Shown here: positions 1-11,820 of the stretch, piece after piece
How the letters are laid out: every line of letters begins with the position of its first letter
Numbering within the stretch: position 1 is the first letter of the stretch
Assembly (NCBI GenBank): GCA_015680685.1
Contig: MNCI01007686.1
Span: 577,963 to 608,416 of the forward strand
Length of the DNA: 30,454 bases
Direction of reading: 5' to 3'
DNA from: Gnetum montanum
Lineage: Eukaryota; Streptophyta; Gnetopsida; Gnetales; Gnetaceae
Position numbers and translations under genes: made by a program
Notes under the pieces: model-generated
Told to the model about the DNA's origin: nothing
The model's input: the letters and a program-made list of their open reading frames with translations, nothing else
The model's database searches: none

Positions 1-1499
1 TTTTTACCTTTGACTTTTAATGTTGATGCTAAGATATGGTTTCTTTTGATAAAACAGGTAATGAGTCCATGTCATCCATTCATCCATTGAACTCTATGGT
101 CTTCATTTATTTTGGAAATGTACTATCCCTTTTTCTAATCAAACCTATTAATGAATTTATGGCTTGGTATTCTTCAAACCAAGGAAAGATTCAAATGGAT
201 TGAAAAGGGTGTGACTTCAAGGGGATTTGACGCATTTGTGCTAGCTATTCTCTTGGGTACTTGGACGTTTTTCATAGGTTTTCCACCATTTTGCTGTCAA
301 CTAATATTAGGAATTTGAATGAATCAAATAAGTCTTTGCATGGTGTGGTTCCCACTTAAAAAAAACTAGTGGGAATTCAAAGCACACTCCTTAGACATAG
401 TAAGGAACATGGGCTATAAGCACTAGTTATGGCATTGAAAAGACATGTTACCCATGCCTGAAGGTTCCTTTAATTAAGGCCCTTTCTCACTTCTTGCTTC
501 TCTATTCTTCTCTTTTTGGGATGGCAATTGCTCTGTGGAAGCATTCTTGTTGCTTTAAGAAGATGGGTTGGTCAAGTGTGTTGATGCAAGGTCACTAGAT
601 GTGGTTAGTTTTAATCTGGATTTGGATTGAATTTTATTAAGTCACCTTAACCACATAATACATAATGGACTTTACACAACGTTGATTTCGGGATTCCATT
701 CCATTCTTTCTTCTCTTTTCGTATTGCTTCCTGTATTCTACCTCATTGCCAATTTTATGATTAGTCTATATCTTGGTCAGCGCATTGTTATTCTTTGGTA
801 AATTCTTGTGGGTGAATTCTTAACTATTGTCTCCATATGTCATTCCTAGAGCTTACAAACTCTTTGGTTTGTGGGTTTGTTAGGGCATAAAGGGCATGAG
901 CCTACTTTGGGAAAAACCCACTGGCATTCCTTTTTGGTGCAATTGTTAAGTTCTTTTCCCTTAAAAATTTCTTGCAATCAACTATTTCTCATTTCACCCC
1001 ATCCATGACATCCATTTTTATTTTTCTCTTTCCTTCTATGCATTTTTATTAAATTCACCATTGTTATTTCTCTTATCTTCCTGTTTCTTTTGTTTTCCAT
1101 CCTATTGCTATCAGAGGTTCGCTCTTAGTTGTGGGGGCCTATAGCAATTTTTTCCATTCCGTTACTTATCTCACCTCTACACCTTGGGTAGTCATTAGTT
1201 ACAAACCTCTAACCCAGTATCTACCATACCCACAACCTAGCCAATGTGCTTCATATCGAGGCAAGGTATCAACTGTATTATATCTTATCTATCCTTGCTA
1301 ATTCGTGATTGTGTTGTGTGTGTAGATGATGATCATATGAACAATGAACTAGGTTAGGAGGGAGCACTTAGGATGGACTAGAACAAGAGCATTTACGCAG
1401 GGAACAAGCTTAGTCATGTGGCCATGGACGAATAATGGTGTGCATATTTTTGACATTAGCAGCAACACACCTCATTTTCTTTTCTCTCTCTCTCTTCAA
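1..1499. other. No gene seen; AT-rich intergenic or old repeat DNA
   Basis: There is no open frame with recognisable protein similarity on either strand. A CT microsatellite lies at about 1482-1496, directly before the short LTR element. The stretch may be very old transposon sequence, but I could not find terminal repeats or a reverse-transcriptase motif in it. Confidence 0.5.
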
Positions 1500-2577
1500 G
1501 CTATCAAATAAGGGTCTGGATGTCACCTATCTATAGTGTTCACCACAATGGTTATGAACACTAATGTTGTAATATGTTTGCCAATCCGTTCATTGGGCAC
1601 ATTGAGTCTCTCATTCTATATCATTGTCAGTTGTCGTTCAGTTAATAATCCCATCCCCTTCTAATATTTTGTAAGGAACTCGAGGAGGATTTTTCATTTT
1701 TTTGTGGGGGTATGATGAGTCACTAAATAAGCAACCTAATATCGGATCCCTAATATTGGATACACGATATTAGATTGGCCAAACAACATCGAATCACAGA
1801 CATCGAACACGTGATGTCGAAGCCTGTCTCGTTGTCTATAAATAAGAGATAGAGGCACTTGGTTTTGGATAGTAATTTTTTAGTCCTTTAGCTAAACTCT
1901 TGTAGTTTTTCTCTTCCAGAGTTAGAATTATTTCTGAGTGTCCACAGTAGGAGTCATAGAGTGAATGGATCTTTATTCAAGCATTGTGTACCTAAGCACA
2001 CCTTGTGTTTGGAAATAAAGACGAACTTTGTGAAAAACCTTGCAACATTCAGAATAGCTTAACTATTGCATTTAATGTTATTTACTGTTATTTGATGCTT
2101 TCATTAGTTAATCAATGTTATTTCTATAGAATTGTTAATTATCAATGAATTAGCACACTCAGCATGATCACTTCAAGCATACATGGGACACTTGGTAACC
2201 CAGTAATGACTAACGTTTGGTAATCCCAGTAGTGTTACACTGGTTCAGGATGTGTCCGAAGAGTGGGAACAGATGTTGGTGTTAGGATTCGATTAACATT
2301 AGAGTTGCAAAAACCCATAAGTTAACTAAATATTTTCATTTCACACACTTAGAAGACCAAGATAGAAAATATAAAGAACATAAAAAAATCATATACCTTG
2401 AGTTTACTTAACCATACAATTGTGCCTTACAAGTAAGCTTGGGAAGACAACGACTGCATAACTCATCCTTGTTCTGTGTAGGTGCATAAGTACTTAATCC
2501 TTGGAGTTTGATTGGATCACATGTGAACGCTCGTATTCATATGGTTGGGTGTAGGGGTACCTTGTCGCTCATCAACA
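1500..2577 (+). mobile_element. Short non-autonomous LTR element, copy A (5' LTR missing)
   Basis: This segment is the inverted counterpart of 29101-30144. It starts with a primer-site-like stretch (CTATCAAATAAGGG near 1501), has a non-coding interior of only about 213 bp, then a polypurine tract (GTGGGGG, about 1704-1710) and an LTR at 1713-2577. Upstream of the primer site no LTR is found, only a CT microsatellite, so the 5' LTR is lost or was never present. There is no protein-coding capacity. An interior this short recalls TRIM elements, although the LTR is much longer than in typical TRIMs. Confidence 0.65.
1713..2577 (+). repeat. 3' LTR of short element copy A
   Basis: The LTR runs from TG (1713) to CA (2577), 865 bp. 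It has a TATA box (CTATAAATAAG, 1836-1846) and a polyadenylation signal (AATAAA, 2014-2019), in the order expected for U3-R-U5 on the plus strand. It aligns along its length to the reverse complement of 29101-29932, including the TATA box, the AATAAA and the terminal TCATCAACA block. Confidence 0.7.
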
Positions 2578-3245
2578 AGTGTTCACAACATGAATCTAAG
2601 TTTTTTGTTTAGTGTTTTTATTCGAGTGAATTGTACATGGAAGTATTTATGTTTAGCAACAAAGATAAAAAATGATTCTCTTTCATTACAACACTCTAAT
2701 TTACATTAGATTTACTTTCTTATATTTATTTTCAATGTTTTTTTACTACTTTCTTAGCATAATTCACATTTTCATGTATGTTAACTATGGCATAATGAGC
2801 ACAACATAACATTAAACTCATATAGACTTGGTAATCTTGGCAACTAGATACTTTGTAGGTCTATCAATATTATATCTTGCGAATCCTAGCAATTAGTAGA
2901 ATATCTAGGAACATGACAGAAGGTCATGGAATAGACAATCATTGTTTGTAGGCTAAATTAAAATGATCATAACAACATCGAAAACCATATGCATCAACCA
3001 CACTTAACTATATAAAGTTAAGACATCACTAAAGATATAGTGGGAAGACAATGACTTAGAAAACCCTAGCTAGGCTAAACACTAACATTAGTTCATTTAC
3101 AAACTACAACATACTCTACCACAATGCTTGTAGATCATATGGTTAGGTATTGGGCATATTCATCACTAATCACTTTTATTCCCAAAATACCCTTTGCGTA
3201 AATCATTCTATGAAAGATAACATATTTTTTTAAAAAAATTGAAAG
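2578..3245. other. No gene seen
   Basis: AT-rich sequence between the short LTR element and the LINE fragment. No supported ORF or repeat structure was found. The last part may be upstream LINE sequence too decayed to read. Confidence 0.45.
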
Positions 3246-3483
3246 AATGACTTTTAGTTTTTGCAAATGATGTAGCACTAATAGAAAATTCAAAAATAAG
3301 GTTAAAAGCACTATTTCATCAAGTATGAAAATTTTGTGAATATACAAATACGAAGGTGAATATTGAAAAAACAAAAGTGCTAATTTGTGAAACTAATAAG
3401 AGAAATTGAACTTTCTAACTAAATAATAGAATATTTGATATTGTAGATACTTATGAATATTTTGGAGTAAAATGCTCTCAAAA
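3246..3483 (+). pseudogene. LINE (non-LTR retrotransposon) reverse-transcriptase fragment
   Basis: In the plus strand the translation gives a decayed L1-type reverse-transcriptase block: FANDVALIENS (corresponding to the FADD catalytic box, with the first Asp replaced by Asn), then KFCEYTNTKVNIEKTKVL, and after a frameshift DIVDTYEYFGV. The order FADD, then a VN-x-xKT block, then a Y-x-YLG block is typical of plant LINEs. The fragment contains stops and a frameshift, and no start, endonuclease or poly-A tail was found. It is an old 5'- and 3'-truncated copy. Confidence 0.75.
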
Positions 3484-3966
3484 TTATAAATAAAAGCATT
3501 ATATATTATAGTGAGAGACCTTCTTGTTGGCACATTTTGGCCATTGAATGGAGCAAGCTTTGTGAGGTTATGGTGCCATTGTAAACAAAATTCAAACTAG
3601 AGATGTTGGTGTTGGTTGTTGACCAAGATTCAACTACTTTTGATCCAAATGAAAGGTAATGTCTAACTAAGGAAAGATTTTAGAATAATTATTTTTTAGG
3701 AAAAAGCTTTCTAGGATTGCCAAGTGCTATCCTCCATTATTTAAGAAACTTTGGATCAAGAATGATATATACCTTAGTCTCAATCACTCTCAACCACTTT
3801 GATAAATGAAGTAGAGTATAAGAAAAAATAAGACAGTTGCATGAAATCTCTTACTCTAATCCAAGGTAACTAAATTAGCACATGCTTGAACCAAGCTTGT
3901 AACTATCAGGGCATTTGGTATCACTGAAGAACATTGCATCTACTCAAAAAGTGATAATGTATTACT
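3484..3966. other. No gene seen; left flank of the outer element
   Basis: Sequence between the LINE fragment and the outer LTR element. It may include the unreadable 3' continuation of the LINE, but I find no ORF or repeat structure to support this. Confidence 0.4.
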
Positions 3967-3971
3967 AGCAC
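3967..3971. repeat. Target-site duplication AGCAC (left) of the outer element
   Basis: AGCAC directly precedes the first base of the left LTR and is repeated exactly at 27367-27371, directly after the right LTR. A 5-bp duplication at both ends marks the insertion of the outer element. Confidence 0.85.
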
Positions 3972-4552
3972 TGTAACAACGTTGCCCTGACGTTGTCCTA
4001 CAGCCCAAGGAATTCACTAAGATCCAATGGATTTGGAGTAGAAGACTTGAGGAATACACCTCTAACAAGCAAGCATCCCAGGAAAGAGTGTAAGCTATAA
4101 CACAACTTCTTAATATATGTATGGAAATGCACCTCAAGGAGGATAACTAACTCCAAACGAGGACCATGTAAACAAGCACACAAGTAACCTTGTAGACAAC
4201 ATTGGTGGAAGGGGATACGATGCATCTACAAGGGGTGGTGCCTCACCCCCAGATCCCTCACGATCTAGTACAAGGTATGGCTTGGCACCACACCAAAACT
4301 ATCCAGTCCTGGTTACCTACATATCTATGACCACTGTAGAATCAAGGCCATGTAGTTCTCCATGTGAGGGTAGTATGAAGAGAACTTAGAGAGAGTTGCA
4401 TCAGAAGGGTATCCTGATGCCCACTTGGTACTGCCAAGTTGGTATGTATTTTCTAACACTTGAGAGTCACTTGAGGGCACCTCAAAGTGTTCCATGGCCC
4501 TCGAACCATGGTGAGAGCCTAGAAGAACCACCATCCTGGGACATCTCTCGCA
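3972..4552 (-). repeat. Outer element 3' LTR
   Basis: 581 bp, beginning on the minus strand with TGCGAGAGATG at 4552 and ending in TTACA at 3972. It aligns with 26785-27366 over the full length with scattered substitutions and a few small indels. Confidence 0.85.
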
Positions 4553-4562
4553 ATCCTCCCTT
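4553..4562 (-). other. Polypurine tract of the outer element
   Basis: Minus-strand AAGGGAGGAT lies directly against the LTR start. This is the expected position of the plus-strand primer and fixes the element's orientation. Confidence 0.65.
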
Positions 4563-6246
4563 GCATAAATAAGTGACATCCTTGGAGTGGAGCCAAGGAT
4601 GGCTTCAAGAGTACACTTCAAGTATGGGTTTGGAACTCTATCAACTCCAAGGAATCCATCAACTCAACTGACACTAGGCTTGAAGGAAGGTACCAACCCC
4701 AACACTTAATACGTCCTTCCATCCAATGCCTTACATGAAATGAAAAGGGCACTTGGAGGAATTCCAAAGGCTTCCCAACTTTGTGAAAAGTGGGAGTAGT
4801 CCAACCCAAAGGGCCAACGTCTCTAAGGCATCCCCTATATCCATCCCTTCTTAGGTCTAAAGACTTATCTCCTTGCATAGACCCATACCTATGCAAGAAG
4901 ATAGCTCTTCTTCCACAAGTCCAGCTAAGTTCCTTTGTGAATGACATCTTAGCACCCGTTGATTTTTTTTATCATTGATTTTGAGGGCTCACTAGGGCTG
5001 CTACCCATGGTGATGGACTTGGGAACATAAAATCAAGAGGGAGAACATGCTCCAAAAGAGCCATGTCTCCACAAGCAACTCATGCTTGAAAAAACTCCAC
5101 GTTCTGCTACTCACATCCAGACCCATGGGGTCTCACCAGTATAACCATCTAAGCACAGAATCCACACATCTATATCATGCACATTTTTTATCATGTTTGT
5201 TTAGGTTGGTATGAAGGGATTCGAGGATGTTCCCCCTTCAAAATAAGAGATCAGGGCAGATCTTTTGAGCTTGACCTTGCTATCTGTAGACACACCAGCA
5301 TCGCATTCCTCATTTCACCATCCAACACATTACCATTGCTAAAACAAGAGAGAAGATCCAAAATTTGTTTGAAAAACTTCTCCAAGAGGCTATCATGACA
5401 TACAAGTCCAAACTATCATCAACAACTTTTGCAATTTTCCAACATCGAGAATGCCTACTGGAATGTTAGAACAAGTGGAGGATTTGTTGGGCAACCAAAC
5501 CCACGACAATTCTCCATACACAAGTCTCATTTCAACCGCTACCACATCATCGATTGCAACCATAATATCCCGTTCATGGGGAAAAATCAACCACACTTCC
5601 AACTTACAAGCTATCCTTCCCACTCCAAGATATGGGACATGCACCATTTTTTGAACACTTGGTCCAAGAAAGAATATAGACTCACTTTTGAGGGTAACCA
5701 CAGTTACAAATTCTCCAAGGAACCTCTAGGTTCCCAGAATCCTAATTTTCTTACCGTGTCAGGAACACCAACAACTCTCGATCAACACCTTTCATTGAAT
5801 TTTTGAACCTGAAGAAGAGATCCTCTTTGGGAGGTTTCTTCCATAGGCAAGTACAGTAGCCTAGCTACACCTTAACTCATGGTATACACCCAAGTAGTCC
5901 ACATAGCCAAAAAAACCATAATGTCCAACTTTTACTAGATGAGGAAAGACATGGATTTACAAGTCTTACCCAGATTTGATTTCACCTTAAGAATAACTCG
6001 AGAAGCAAAAGAGCTCATCCCTTAAAAATTTTATCAAGAGGGATTTTTGTTTCATCATGGGAGATTTGGATTTTTATTTCATACATCCTAATCAAGCCCG
6101 TTTACAACAATTGTGGTGGACAAGGCTACACCACTACCTATGACCATTCAACCCAAACAAAAAATGCAAGTCAACAAGAACATTTTTCCCATAGGAGGAC
6201 TAGGTCCTCAAGATAGTTTTACAAAGAACAGGCTTCACCAACATTG
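4563..6246. other. Outer element interior (3' part), no recognisable protein
   Basis: About 1.7 kb of internal sequence. ORFs of 100-125 codons exist on both strands (for example minus 4618-4947 and 5393-5701, plus 5429-5806). They overlap one another, have no retroelement motifs and are not consistent with one long reading frame, so I treat them as chance. The interior resumes at 23249 after the nested element. Confidence 0.55.
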
Positions 6247-6251
6247 ACTAT
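6247..6251. repeat. Target-site duplication ACTAT (left) of the Tat element
   Basis: ACTAT directly before the TG of the 5' LTR is repeated exactly at 23244-23248, directly after the 3' LTR. Confidence 0.9.
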
Positions 6252-6479
6252 TGAAACATTGTGAAAATTTCGAGGCCTTGGCAGTTCAGCAAAAAAGCTG
6301 GTGATCCAGGCAAAGGGTCGCAACAAGGCGTGTCACAGCAAGTTCCTTTTCAGATTAAAAGCCTGTCTTATCACATTGTGTGACACAACACAAATGAATT
6401 CCAGAAGACAACAAAACGATGGGTGCACAATGGCAGATTTTCGACCTTTCAAAATCTCTATGTTTCGAGAACCTTAGTT

Positions 6480-6775
6480 TTTTGGCAGCTTACGTTGTAT
6501 TACGTAACATGGCGTAATGCAACATAATGTCAGAAAAGAATCCACCATAACATCAAGGACGGAAAATGCCCAAAAACTTTAGCAACACTTCGATTTTTTG
6601 TAAGTGTACGTGGTGTAGCGTAATTAAGCAGGGTGCAGCGTAATACAAGCATCAGCAGTCCATGCGGTGTAATACGCTCTCCAGCGTATTATAGCATAAT
6701 CAAGAAATCGCCTGTCGCCAAAGCTTCAACGAGAGCGGTTTACGCTGTGTTACGCTTTAGAGCGTAAGGTAGTGT
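6480..6775 (+). promoter_or_regulatory. U3 cluster of GCGTAAT / ATTACGC motifs
   Basis: About ten copies of GCGTAA or its complement TTACGC, with close variants such as GCATAAT and TACGTAA, are packed into roughly 300 bp just upstream of the TATA box. They occur in both orientations, some as overlapping dyads (for example GTAATACGC with AGCGTATTA). They are kept, and partly expanded, in the 3' LTR. A role as transcription-factor binding sites or as hairpin-forming sequence is an inference. Confidence 0.5.
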
Positions 6776-6872
6776 AGCACCGCAGACCTCAACAACCACC
6801 ACATCAAGTCAATGCATTTTGTAAGTTTGAGACATGCGTCGCCTAAACCGCATTTTTCTCCTGACCCTAACC

Positions 6873-6880
6873 CTATAAAT
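6873..6880 (+). promoter_or_regulatory. TATA box of the 5' LTR
   Basis: CTATAAAT, preceded by CCCTAACC. It is conserved at the matching place in the 3' LTR (22613-22620). Transcription would start about 30 bases downstream, near 6905. Confidence 0.6.
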
Positions 6881-7510
6881 GCTCTAGTTGATGAAGATCA
6901 AAGGGGTTGGAAAATTTTTTCTCTTTCAAGATTGGCAAAAGAGCAAAAGAGAATTAACGATCGTGAGAACGTCGGAGGTGATTGGCAAGAACTCTTGATC
7001 AGAAAGAATCAGCTACCAGATATTCTCCACTAGGTTCGACTTCCTTGTGCCCAGATTGGCTAGAACAAGGTAGATTGATCCTCGCTTATTTCATCTTTAG
7101 ATAACTTTCTTGTTACTAGCATGTGCTTCGTGCAAACTGAAGCTCGCCTGAAATCATTGTATCAAACATATTATTTTCATAAATTAAATCCTAGATCTTA
7201 TGATCGTATTCCCTACAAAATCTAGTTATACAGATTTGGCAATCTCATCTAAATCATTTACATTGTTTTCAATTGCTTTTGGGATTAACAATATTGCATC
7301 GCCTTATAAAGAATCTTCATTTTGCCATTAAATTATTACAAAAATTTTACTGATTAAGTAAGTCCCTGTCTGATCGACAAGACTATTCAGGGCACCTCGG
7401 ATTCGTTTTCTCTCCAGCACGGTCCTTGCATGGATCCAGGGTTAGAACTGTGTACATAGAATTTTGTTCGGTATTTGCAACGCCCGACGTTTTCTGTCAT
7501 TACAGTTTTC

Positions 7511-7528
7511 TAGCGCTAGAAGGAGGGC
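7511..7528 (+). other. Primer-binding-site-like box
   Basis: TAGCGCTAGAAGGAGGG lies six bases after the 5' LTR end. Its shape matches the TGGCGC-type primer sites of plant gypsy elements, with the second base changed from G to A. The tRNA that would pair is not assigned. Confidence 0.5.
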
Positions 7529-7760
7529 CTTCATATCCGATCCACATTTTACGGGTAGTCTTGTAAGCTGTCTGTACCCATTGTCAATCAATGTAAACGT
7601 AATACCTCCAAGGTTATTTACGAAATTGTGTGGTGCAGATCGGTCACTTCAACGATTCCTTTGAAATCCTACAAGATAGAAAGCCCCAATTATTATCTTA
7701 GTTTGCCTTTGTCCTTCCAATATCTACTTTTATTGTCATTATCTCTGAATCACATAAAAA

Positions 7761-8894
7761 ATGACTACATCAACTACTACCGTTGACACCACTAGCCTTG
7801 AGAACCCTTGGACCATGCAAGTCACGGCTCCCATGGTCGAGCAACCACTTAGTTTGGTGCGACCACACCGCTCCCTCAGGCTACAAAACAAGGAGCCTAA
7901 GGGATAGGCTCAGCATAGGGAAAGCTACAATTTCCTCTGTGCTAAGTTAGTGGCAAACCTGCCTATGTATCCACAAGAACTTGAGGAAAAACAAGAGTAC
8001 GAGTTCATGTACTGCAACAGGAAGGAACTCATTCCTACGCCTAGCACTTTCATACCCCTGATAGATCAACAAAAGTGGATCCTAGATCAAATGTTAATGG
8101 CAAAGACATTGCCAGAACAACTAGAGGTCTTGTTCCGTGATGAAATGCTTCACGATAGAGAAGACGATCTAGAATCTCACTCTAAAGGAGGCAGTCATGC
8201 TGACTTCACCATGGCCCCTCCCTCCACAATGTCTCATGTAAATCTGTTGTTCATAGTCACCACACCTTTGACATTATCTAACACCAATAGAGTCCCGCAT
8301 TCACCTCGTTTACATTTTCTCTCTCCGACTATCTTCCCAGGTGACGGTCCATCACAGATCATTCCTCAGCAGGTGTGATTACCTAACCCACCTCATCGTG
8401 TGGCTGCGCTTGTGTCACTGCATGTACACGCGGTACCTACGTCCCAATTACCTACAACATCAACTTTGCTCCCGACTCACATGACAGAGCCTGCCACCAT
8501 AGCATGGTGGGCTCCCAACATGTCTCTCGTTGCCCATCCTGCGCAAATGCACCACCATCCCCACCATCAAGGTCAAATCCCACAAACGCTAAACCCAGCT
8601 ACAGGATCGCTGCTCATGCCCCCGGCTACACAAACAACGTACCCAATAGCGCAGCCGATAGCAGTCGCTCCATCCACACCAACCATCGGATGGTGGATGC
8701 CACAAGCAACACTACCTATAGAACTGTCCCAATGGCACCGACCATCGGCCAAGCCGCTGTCTCTGTTCCCCAGCCAGTGCGGCTCCATCCGCCATTCGAC
8801 GGATAACCTCGTCATCTACAGGTTTGGATCAAGCCTTCTAGCTCATTCAGATCCTTATAGAGGAGGTCAAGCATCTCAAGGCTGCTGGTTCTGA
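7761..8894 (+). pseudogene. gag, N-terminal part (broken)
   Basis: The first ATG after the leader, at 7761, opens a frame that runs to 8894 with stops at about 7905 and 8376. It encodes a Thr- and Ser-rich start, a charged block with KQEYEFMYCNRKE (near 7990), and then a Pro/His/Thr-rich stretch (8400-8800) with HHHPHHQG and repeated PATIAWW / TPTIGWW-like pieces. Tat gag proteins usually have a disordered N-terminal region before the core domain, which fits. The core continues in a different frame from about 8818-8842, so a frameshift separates the two. The exact start is uncertain because this end of gag is poorly conserved. Confidence 0.6.
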
Positions 8895-10107
8895 CACGGT
8901 ATAAGTCATGGATTTTTACCATGACAATCCTATTAGTCCAACAGTCTCAGTCTTGCCATTGCCGCCTGGGATGCCCCTTCCCCATTTCACAAAGTACAAT
9001 GGGGAAGGTGATCCTAACACCCACTTGGTTACTTTCAGGTCAGAATCCTTATTATTGCAACAATGGCCACATACTATAATCTGTGTTTTTGCTATGTCCT
9101 TAACAGGTAAAGCTTTGGATTGGTACCGAGCACTTCCACGCACCTCCATTTCAACTTTGGAAGAGCTGTTAACCCAGTTTGTGACTTGCTTCAAATACAA
9201 CCTGAAGCCAGAAGTCACACTGGACCAGCTCATGGGAGTCAAACAAGACCCGCTCGAGTCAATCCAAAAGTTTATACAACGTTGGAGTGCTACCTTGAAC
9301 AAGATCCGTGAACCCATCATAGAGGCCCACCTATTAGCAATCTTCAAGGGAGTAGTCAACGACTTTATCAAGTCTAAACTGTATTATCTTGCTCCTCATT
9401 CCCTCAGGCAAGCCTTTGCTTAGAGTAAGAGCATCCAAGACGCGGTAGAGGCTAGTAAGGACCCGACGTATGTGGTCTACAAAAATGCTCACAGCAAAGG
9501 TAAGGACAAAGGAAAAGCCATGACGACTACAGTTGCGACGGTTGCTAAAGGGGCCAAGAAAAAGAACAATAACAAGAAAATGCCCGTAGAGCCTGCTGAA
9601 CCAACAACTAGCTCGAATGGCGTTAATCAAGAAAATATTTTTGCCCCTGAAGCAGCTCCACAACCGAGGCCAAAATTTGAGCGTAAAGATCGCTCAAATT
9701 ACGCAACCCTACTTTTGAAGCCTTCAGAACTTCTGAAGCAATTATTGGGAATTGGTCACATCTGACACAAGGCGATGTCCGAGGAGGTTTTAAAACATCA
9801 CAAGCGTCACTGTGAATTACTCAAGAATCCCTCCCTGGCCCAACCTAATGAACCGCCAGTACCCAAAAACTTTAAGTTAGACTAGTTCTGCGAGTACCAC
9901 CAATTGTGTGGCCATGAAACGGATTACTGTTGGGCGTTGAAGGATGACATTCAACATCTGATAGATCAAGGTGACTTGATCTTAGATAGCAATAGCCCGA
10001 AACATCTGGAAAACCAAGCCATACATGTGTACCAAGACCCGCTGAATGCAAACAACGCAGGGTACACAATCAACATGGTAGGAGCAGAAGGCAATAATCA
10101 GGCATAG
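8842..10107 (+). pseudogene. gag core domain and zinc knuckle (broken)
   Basis: The frame carries the retrotransposon gag fold: PHFTKYNGEGDPNTHLVTF, then ALDWYRALPRTSISTLEEL, then QDPLESIQKFIQRW (about 8990-9290), which correspond to the standard gag block that binds RNA and assembles the particle. A Lys-rich linker follows (9480-9590), then FCEYHQLCGHETDYCWALK (9886-9942), a C-x2-H-x2-C-x1-H-x4-C variant of the nucleocapsid zinc knuckle. Stops occur at 8902, 9421, 9763 and about 9883. The frame ends at 10107, and the protease frame starts at +1 relative to it. Confidence 0.85.
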
Positions 10108-10177
10108 TCGAAACGACCTTTCGTGTTGCGAGTGCATCCTCACTTGCCTTAAATAATAGGTCCATCAATGTCGACGA

Positions 10178-11467
10178 GTGGTGCTCCAAGGCAACCTTTC
10201 ATCCTTCGAACTCCATCTCAGAATGATTCTGACATCCCCTGTCATTAAAGCTGCGACCCAACCCGCACCCACATCCAAGGCACCCTTAGTTATCAGGGTG
10301 CCAAAATCATTAACTATCCCTCCTGTGCAGGGGCAATCTTCTAAATCAACCTCTTATACTATTGATACGGCCAAGGACCCTCTTACTCTGGGGTTTCCCA
10401 AACCTCAACCCCTTGCTTCTGTACCCTTGGCCCCACTTACTAAAAATGAAAAGGTCACACGAACACAACTATCCCCTCCTGGCCAAAGGAAATGCAATCC
10501 TCGGCCAAATATCACTCCTCCACGTGAAATTCACCTCTTAGGGCAAATGGAGGAGGAAAAGGGTGACAAACAGCCCGATCATGGGCGGGATCTCTTCGAT
10601 GCCTTAGCATAAGTCAAACAGGCTCTGAAATAGAAAAATACAACATTGAGCCTTTATGACTTGCTCATGACATCGCAGATACATTGTGAGGCTATGGTTC
10701 ACATGCTAACATCCATACCTATGGACGAAAGCCTACCAACGGACGAAGAAGCAATCCATTCTATCATGCTTTCCCCCGTCGCTAAAAAAACTGATCCTAC
10801 CCCGTTGACCTTTCACAACGAATCCATTAAGGACAATCCTGAAGGTCAAGTGATAACAGCGCCTATGTTCATCACCATCTGGGTCGGCCAACACCGAATA
10901 CGGAGGGTACATGTAGATGATTGGGTGGCTACTAATGTCATCCCTTATCCCATAGTGGATAAATTAGGCCTGATTGATCAAATCAGTCCTACAACAACAT
11001 CATGCCTAAAGTCATTCAACGGGGCACGAGTGCAGGTCAAAGGGACGATCCATATCAACTTTGTAGCAGGGGACCAGTTCCCCACAGATGCTACGTTTAT
11101 CATCATCGAGAAGATGCCTGGATTCAATTTGATTCTTGGGAGGTCTTGGTTAGCCCAACTGAGGGCAGTTTCATCACCCATCCATCAGGAAATCCATTTG
11201 CCTTACATAGGAGGAGAAGTGGTTATCCGCGGTGATGAAATAACCCCTCAGGCTATTAATAACATAGAGACAGAACAAGGGTCAGAAATCGAAACGCCTG
11301 AGACTCAATCCCCTGTCCAAATACCCGAGCAAGTCGAAACAGTGGCTGATGACAGTCTAACTTGGGCAGAGCTATTATTCCAAGGAGAATATGGTGACGC
11401 AAAGGAAAAGGGCCATAAATCTCCCCATCCTTATGCACCATTAAAGATTAAAGCAATTAAGAAATAG
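10178..11467 (+). pseudogene. gag-pro junction and aspartic protease (inactivated)
   Basis: The frame runs 10178-11467 with stops at 10610 and about 10631. The first part is a Pro-rich linker. From 10646 the sequence SLYDLLMTSQIHCEAM matches the block that precedes the protease in Tat elements. The retropepsin domain follows: RRVHVDDWVATNVIP (near 10896-10940), where DDW replaces the catalytic D-S/T-G triad, and later FNLILGRSWL (near 11123-11152), the conserved second half. The protease would mature the polyprotein in the particle; here it cannot be active. An acidic tail follows, and the frame ends at TAG 11465-11467, where reverse transcriptase does not follow for another 5.4 kb. Confidence 0.85.
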
Positions 11468-11631
11468 CTACAAATTTAGCCGGTAAACGATGCCGTCTGA
11501 CTATTACAATTTCATCATCTATTCTATTCATGTTTACCAGTTATAATTTACGCATGTATTTATGCTTTCCACTAGCTAGTCTCATTACTCTTGTCACTCA
11601 ATGGCCTGAAATGGCCTTACACTAGCATTTT
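11468..11631. other. Start of the protease to reverse-transcriptase spacer
   Basis: Non-coding AT-rich sequence. CCGGTAAACG at about 11480 could be a 5' splice site for a sense-strand intron, but it lies after the protease stop codon, so it is only a weak candidate. Confidence 0.35.
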
Positions 11632-11751
11632 CATTTATGCTTTGTATTTGAATCTCATTTATGCTTGGAACGCAAATTTCATTTACGCTTTATACCTGAA
11701 TCTAATTTACGCTTTATACCTGGATTTAATTTAAGCTTTGTACCTTAAACT
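11632..11751 (+). repeat. 24-bp tandem repeat, five copies
   Basis: Five head-to-tail units of 24 bp, with a best form close to CATTTACGCTTTATACCTGA followed by ATCT. An isolated sixth copy occurs at 12169-12192, beyond the next repeat block. The TTTACGC core is the same word that fills the LTR U3. Confidence 0.8.
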
Positions 11752-11820
11752 ATCCATGGCCCAAAATGGCCTTAAACTAATCACAACCTATCATAGCTTA
11801 ATGTTTATTTGATTCCTTCA

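Larger units (their letters stand above)
6252..7504 (+). repeat. Tat element 5' LTR
   Basis: 1253 bp from TGAAAC to TTACA. It matches 21961-23243 throughout. Relative to the 3' LTR it lacks 38 bp between 6609 and 6610. U3 is rich in GCGTAAT/ATTACGC words, a TATA box lies at 6873, and a long R/U5 of roughly 600 bp follows. Confidence 0.93.

Noticed and set aside
1262-1275. GGTATCAACTG as a primer-binding site
   Set aside because: Only a partial match to the initiator-Met primer site, with no LTR end directly upstream and no partner repeat.
4618-4947. 109-codon minus-strand ORF next to the outer LTR
   Set aside because: It follows the element's direction but has no gag, protease or pol motif and stops on both sides.
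5393-5806. Overlapping ORFs of 102 and 125 codons on both strands in the outer element
   Set aside because: No retroelement or host-protein motif; the two strands exclude each other, and neither frame extends into neighbouring sequence.
6865-6876. CCCTAACCCTA as telomere-like sequence
   Set aside because: Only one and a half units, next to the LTR TATA box and shared by both LTRs; it is part of the LTR promoter, not telomeric DNA.
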